From contig NC_011959.1 of the NCBI RefSeq assembly GCF_000021685.1, forward strand, positions 434,001 to 498,000: 64,000 nucleotides of DNA. The letters are read 5' to 3'. A model generated the notes under the pieces. It saw only the letters and a program-made list of their open reading frames with translations, was not told the origin of the DNA and ran no database searches. This document shows positions 61,894-64,000 of this stretch, piece by piece (the first letter of the stretch is position 1; every line of letters starts with the position of its first letter). This stretch comes from Thermomicrobium roseum DSM 5159 (GTDB lineage: Bacteria; Chloroflexota; Chloroflexia; Thermomicrobiales; Thermomicrobiaceae). Position numbers and translations under genes: made by a program.

Positions 61894-62355
61894 TCTCGGT
61901 GCCGCGTTCGACTTCTGGTGCCGCGATGGATCTTGCGGAGACCGGTCGTCTTCTTCACACTGAGTCGCGCTGGCAGCGAACTCCCGGTTTCAGCGTTGTG
62001 CCTTCCCACGAGGTGAACGTCGGCGACGCGAGCCGAGTACGGCGGAGCGCGTGTTGCGACCGTTGTCGGACGCGGGAACCAGAGCTCGTCGCTGATGGGG
62101 AGAGATGCGTGGTCAGCATGGAAGCGCGATTTTTCCCGCTGCGGTCGAGTCATCGAGCGGTAGCCGGCTCGTCGGCAGAGGGCGATCGGGGCGCACCGCG
62201 TATGGTCCATAGATGGGCCGACTCAGCGATCCCTGGGCGAGGACGGGGGCGATGGCGACTGGCCTCTGGTCATCGCCGGATCATCGTTCTAGCACGAGCA
62301 GCGACCATCGGTTACGCTTCGCACAGGACGACTCCGTAGGGGAAGGGGGTAGTCG
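61894..62355. other. Intergenic region before the selenoprotein candidate
   Basis: About 460 bases with one long open frame on the plus strand (61899-62339). Its product is a low-complexity Arg/Ser/Ala peptide without family features, judged spurious. The promoter of the next gene should be here, but only weak boxes were found (for example TACGCT near 62313). Confidence 0.35.
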
Positions 62356-63057
62356 ATGCCGATTCTTTCGCCAGCCGATCAGGAGTACTTGCGTCAAGTC
62401 TTCGTCGAACGACTGCGCGATCCGATAACCATCCAACTTTTCACGCAGCGCGTGACCCAGATCAGTATTCCAGGATACGAGTGTGCGACATGCCGCGAGA
62501 CGAACCAACTCCTCGAAGAGGTCGCTGCACTGTCCGAAAAGATCATGCTCGAAATGTATGACTTCTTGCAAGAAGGAGCGAAAGCACGGGAGGCGGGTGT
62601 CGAAGAGATTCCGGCGATCATTCTCAAGGGGCATAACAAGGGGACACTCCGCTTCATCGGGGTACCGGCTGGCTACGAGTTCGCGACGCTGATCGAGGAC
62701 ATCATCGATGTCTCGCGGGAAACGACCGAACTCTCGCCCTTGAGCCGGGAGACGCTTGCCAAGCTCGCACAGCCGGTTCACATCAAGGTCTTCGTGACAC
62801 CGACTTGACCATACTGTCCAGGTGTCGCCAGGTTGGCGCACATGATGGCGATCGAGAGCGAGAAGGTGACCGCGGACGTGATCGAGGTGAGCGAGTTTCC
62901 GCACATCGCTCAGCGGTATCGGATCTTCGCTGTTCCCAAAGTCGTGATCAACGAATCGCTGGAATTCGAGGGGGCTCGACCGGAGGCAGCTTTCGTCGCG
63001 ATGGTGGAATCGGTCGCGCGAGCCCAAGCTGAACCGGAACAAGACAGCTCTGCGTGA
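62356..63057 (+). CDS. Two-domain glutaredoxin-like protein disulfide oxidoreductase, predicted selenoprotein (UGA at 62806-62808)
   Basis: A 233-residue protein with two thioredoxin folds, like the protein disulfide oxidoreductases of thermophiles. The N domain has Cys43-A-T-Cys46 in IPGYECATCRETNQLL. The C domain begins VHIKVFVTPT, then in-frame TGA (codon 151), then PYCPGVARLAHMMAIESEKV. Homologues read CPYC here, so TGA replaces the first active-site cysteine and Cys154 remains. After the TGA the same frame continues with normal family sequence through the cis-Pro loop FAVPKVVINE to a TGA at 63055. A SECIS-like hairpin sits 13 bases after the codon. Without selenocysteine insertion a 150-residue N-terminal product would result. 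A GTG-started flavoprotein gene follows after 19 bases. Confidence 0.88.
62822..62841 (+). promoter_or_regulatory. Predicted bacterial SECIS element
   Basis: GTG pairs with CAC, a single U (62825) bulges out, CGCCA pairs with TGGCG, and the apical loop is GGU (62831-62833). The loop is 22 bases after the UGA. The well-known fdhF element of E. coli has the same parts: three pairs, a bulged U, a short upper stem and a GGUC loop. Weak outer pairing of CCAT (62809-62812) with ATGG (62845-62848) could extend the helix. The motif also encodes part of the C domain. Confidence 0.8.
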
Positions 63058-63076
63058 GACTCGAGAGCGAGCGTGC

Positions 63077-64000
63077 GTGCGCGAAGCCTGGGACGCAGTC
63101 ACCGTTGGGGCAGGGCCGAACGGATTGGCAGCTGCTCTCGCCTTGGCCAGGAATGGTCGCCGCGTCCTGGTTCTGGAGCGAGCGCAACGTGCTGGTTGGG
63201 GGCTGCGAACCGACAAGAGCATCGTGCCCGGCTGTGTCCACGACCATTGCGCTTCCGTCCTGCCGCTGGCGCTCGCATCTCCGTTCTTTCGAAGCGTCGG
63301 GGTGATCGACCGCGTCCACTGGTGTTGGTCACCAGCTGCGCTGGCTCATCCGTTCGATGACGGAACAGCGGTCCTGCTCTGGCGTGATCTCGAGCGGACC
63401 GCCGTGGAGCTGGGTCCGGATGCACCAAGATATCGAGGGCTGATGAAGCCGTGGCTTTCGGCCGGAACGGTGTTGCTCGCAGCACTCCTTTCCCCCCTGC
63501 CGGGTGTGGTGCGTTTGCCGGGATCGCGCCTGCCGCTCGTGGAACTGCTGTGCTTCGCGCGGGAAGGAGTGCGCTCGGCGCGGGTAGTCATCGAGCACTT
63601 CGTTGGGGAACGAGCACGGGCGCTCTTTGCTGGCCTGGCGGCTCATAGCACGTTGCCGCTCGAGCAAGCTCCCTCCGCGGCGTTCGGCCTGATTCTGGCC
63701 GCGTGCGGGCACCTCGTCGGCTGGCCGCTCCTCGCAGGGGGTACGGAGCGCCTGGCGGAGGCGCTGGTGGGCGAGATCGAACAGCACGGCGGCACAGTTC
63801 GGTATGGTGTGCCGGTGGAGCGACTCGACGATCTCCCACCGGCCCGCGCCCTCCTCTTGGACTCGAGCCCGCGGATCGCTCTCCGGATCGCCGGCGCGCG
63901 CTTCACCCCAGCCTATCGGCGGCAACTCGCGCGCTTCCGCCCGGGACCAGGCGTGTTCAAGATCGACTGGGTGATTCGCGGGACGGTCCCTTGGCGAGCA
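63077..64000 (+). CDS. FAD-dependent oxidoreductase, PYROXD2-like, 5' part (runs off the window)
   Basis: An incomplete flavoprotein, 308 codons visible and open to the last base. It starts with GTG (VREAWDAVTVGAGPNGLAAALALARNGRRVLVLERAQRAGWG), the FAD-binding GxGxxG fold of the PYROXD2/phytoene-dehydrogenase group. It then shows VPGCVHDHCASVLPLALASPFF and AGGTERLAEALVGEIEQHGG, the second FAD region. It is related in plan to the gene at 24554 but clearly distinct. It lies 19 bases after the selenoprotein candidate, probably in one transcript. Its substrate is unknown. Confidence 0.82.
   Translation, partial: MREAWDAVTVGAGPNGLAAALALARNGRRVLVLERAQRAGWGLRTDKSIVPGCVHDHCASVLPLALASPFFRSVGVIDRVHWCWSPAALAHPFDDGTAVLLWRDLERTAVELGPDAPRYRGLMKPWLSAGTVLLAALLSPLPGVVRLPGSRLPLVELLCFAREGVRSARVVIEHFVGERARALFAGLAAHSTLPLEQAPSAAFGLILAACGHLVGWPLLAGGTERLAEALVGEIEQHGGTVRYGVPVERLDDLPPARALLLDSSPRIALRIAGARFTPAYRRQLARFRPGPGVFKIDWVIRGTVPWRA

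Noticed and set aside
61899..62339. 146-residue frame upstream of the selenoprotein candidate
   Set aside because: Arg/Ser/Ala-rich low-complexity product and no ribosome binding site; more likely noncoding.
62806..62808. TGA read as an ordinary stop, a frameshift or a reassigned codon
   Set aside because: The same frame continues with conserved family sequence directly after the TGA, so no frameshift is needed. Other genes in the window end in TGA, so general reassignment is excluded. A plain nonsense mutation exactly at the catalytic Cys beside a SECIS-like hairpin is improbable.

Overview
The window is GC-rich, almost fully coding DNA that looks like a thermophilic, aerobic member of the Chloroflexota, most likely class Thermomicrobia (Thermomicrobium or a close relative). 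This is an inference from family content: a complete alternative complex III operon, an HspR-type MerR repressor in front of ClpB, LLM (F420-type) and PYROXD2-type flavoproteins, a glyoxylate shunt, and many GTG starts. I see no rRNA, tRNA, CRISPR array, prophage or insertion sequence. About 53 genes are supported, including a partial cytidylate kinase at the left edge and a partial flavoprotein at the right edge.

Layout. 1-1264: cmk and plsC overlap. 1753-4695: DUF362 protein and a D-Ala-D-Ala carboxypeptidase with an unusual cytosolic tail. 4692-7820: hspR-clpB with its own promoter, a palindromic candidate operator and a terminator. 7842-10425: small membrane proteins, a DUF4349 protein and a MetE-like methyltransferase. 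10672-11871: a zinc alcohol dehydrogenase broken by a one-base frameshift. 12017-13270: DAHP synthase preceded by a consensus promoter, a leader peptide rich in Trp, Phe and Tyr, alternative RNA helices and a terminator, which together look like a transcription attenuator. 13272-26119: a kinase-like protein, a glycosyltransferase, DUF429, a CitE-like lyase, Rex, NAD synthetase, RecN, YbaB, an F420-type oxidoreductase and a PYROXD2-like flavoprotein. 26419-34608: the alternative complex III operon on the minus strand, running from promoter to terminator. 34663-44855: a stand-alone XPB3-like domain protein, a lipid flippase-like protein, an SH3 protein, split transketolase with rpiA, and a LysM plus C39-like peptidase protein. 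45105-48156: proton-translocating transhydrogenase pntAA-pntAB-pntB. 48637-56727: AhpD-like protein, S41 protease homologue, DUF309, PIG-L deacetylase, second flippase-like protein, UppP, MFS exporter, CsaA, Nudix. 56918-60998: malate synthase and isocitrate lyase with a divergent LysR regulator. 61002-64000: DUF72, then a two-domain thioredoxin-fold protein with an in-frame TGA, then a flavoprotein.

The strongest observation is at 62356-63057. One continuous reading frame encodes a two-domain glutaredoxin-like protein disulfide oxidoreductase. Its only internal stop, a TGA, falls exactly where the first cysteine of the C-terminal CPYC active site should be (U-P-Y-C). Immediately downstream lies a hairpin with a bulged U and a GGU apical loop, built like the bacterial SECIS element. 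This predicts an undescribed or little-described selenoprotein. The second strongest is the aromatic amino-acid attenuator in front of DAHP synthase.

Metabolic theme: electrons enter quinol and are oxidised by alternative complex III. Transhydrogenase, NAD synthetase and the redox sensor Rex deal with the NAD(P)(H) pool. The glyoxylate shunt enzymes and a malyl/citramalyl-CoA-lyase-like protein handle C2 carbon, and transketolase with RpiA supplies pentose and erythrose phosphates that DAHP synthase can use.
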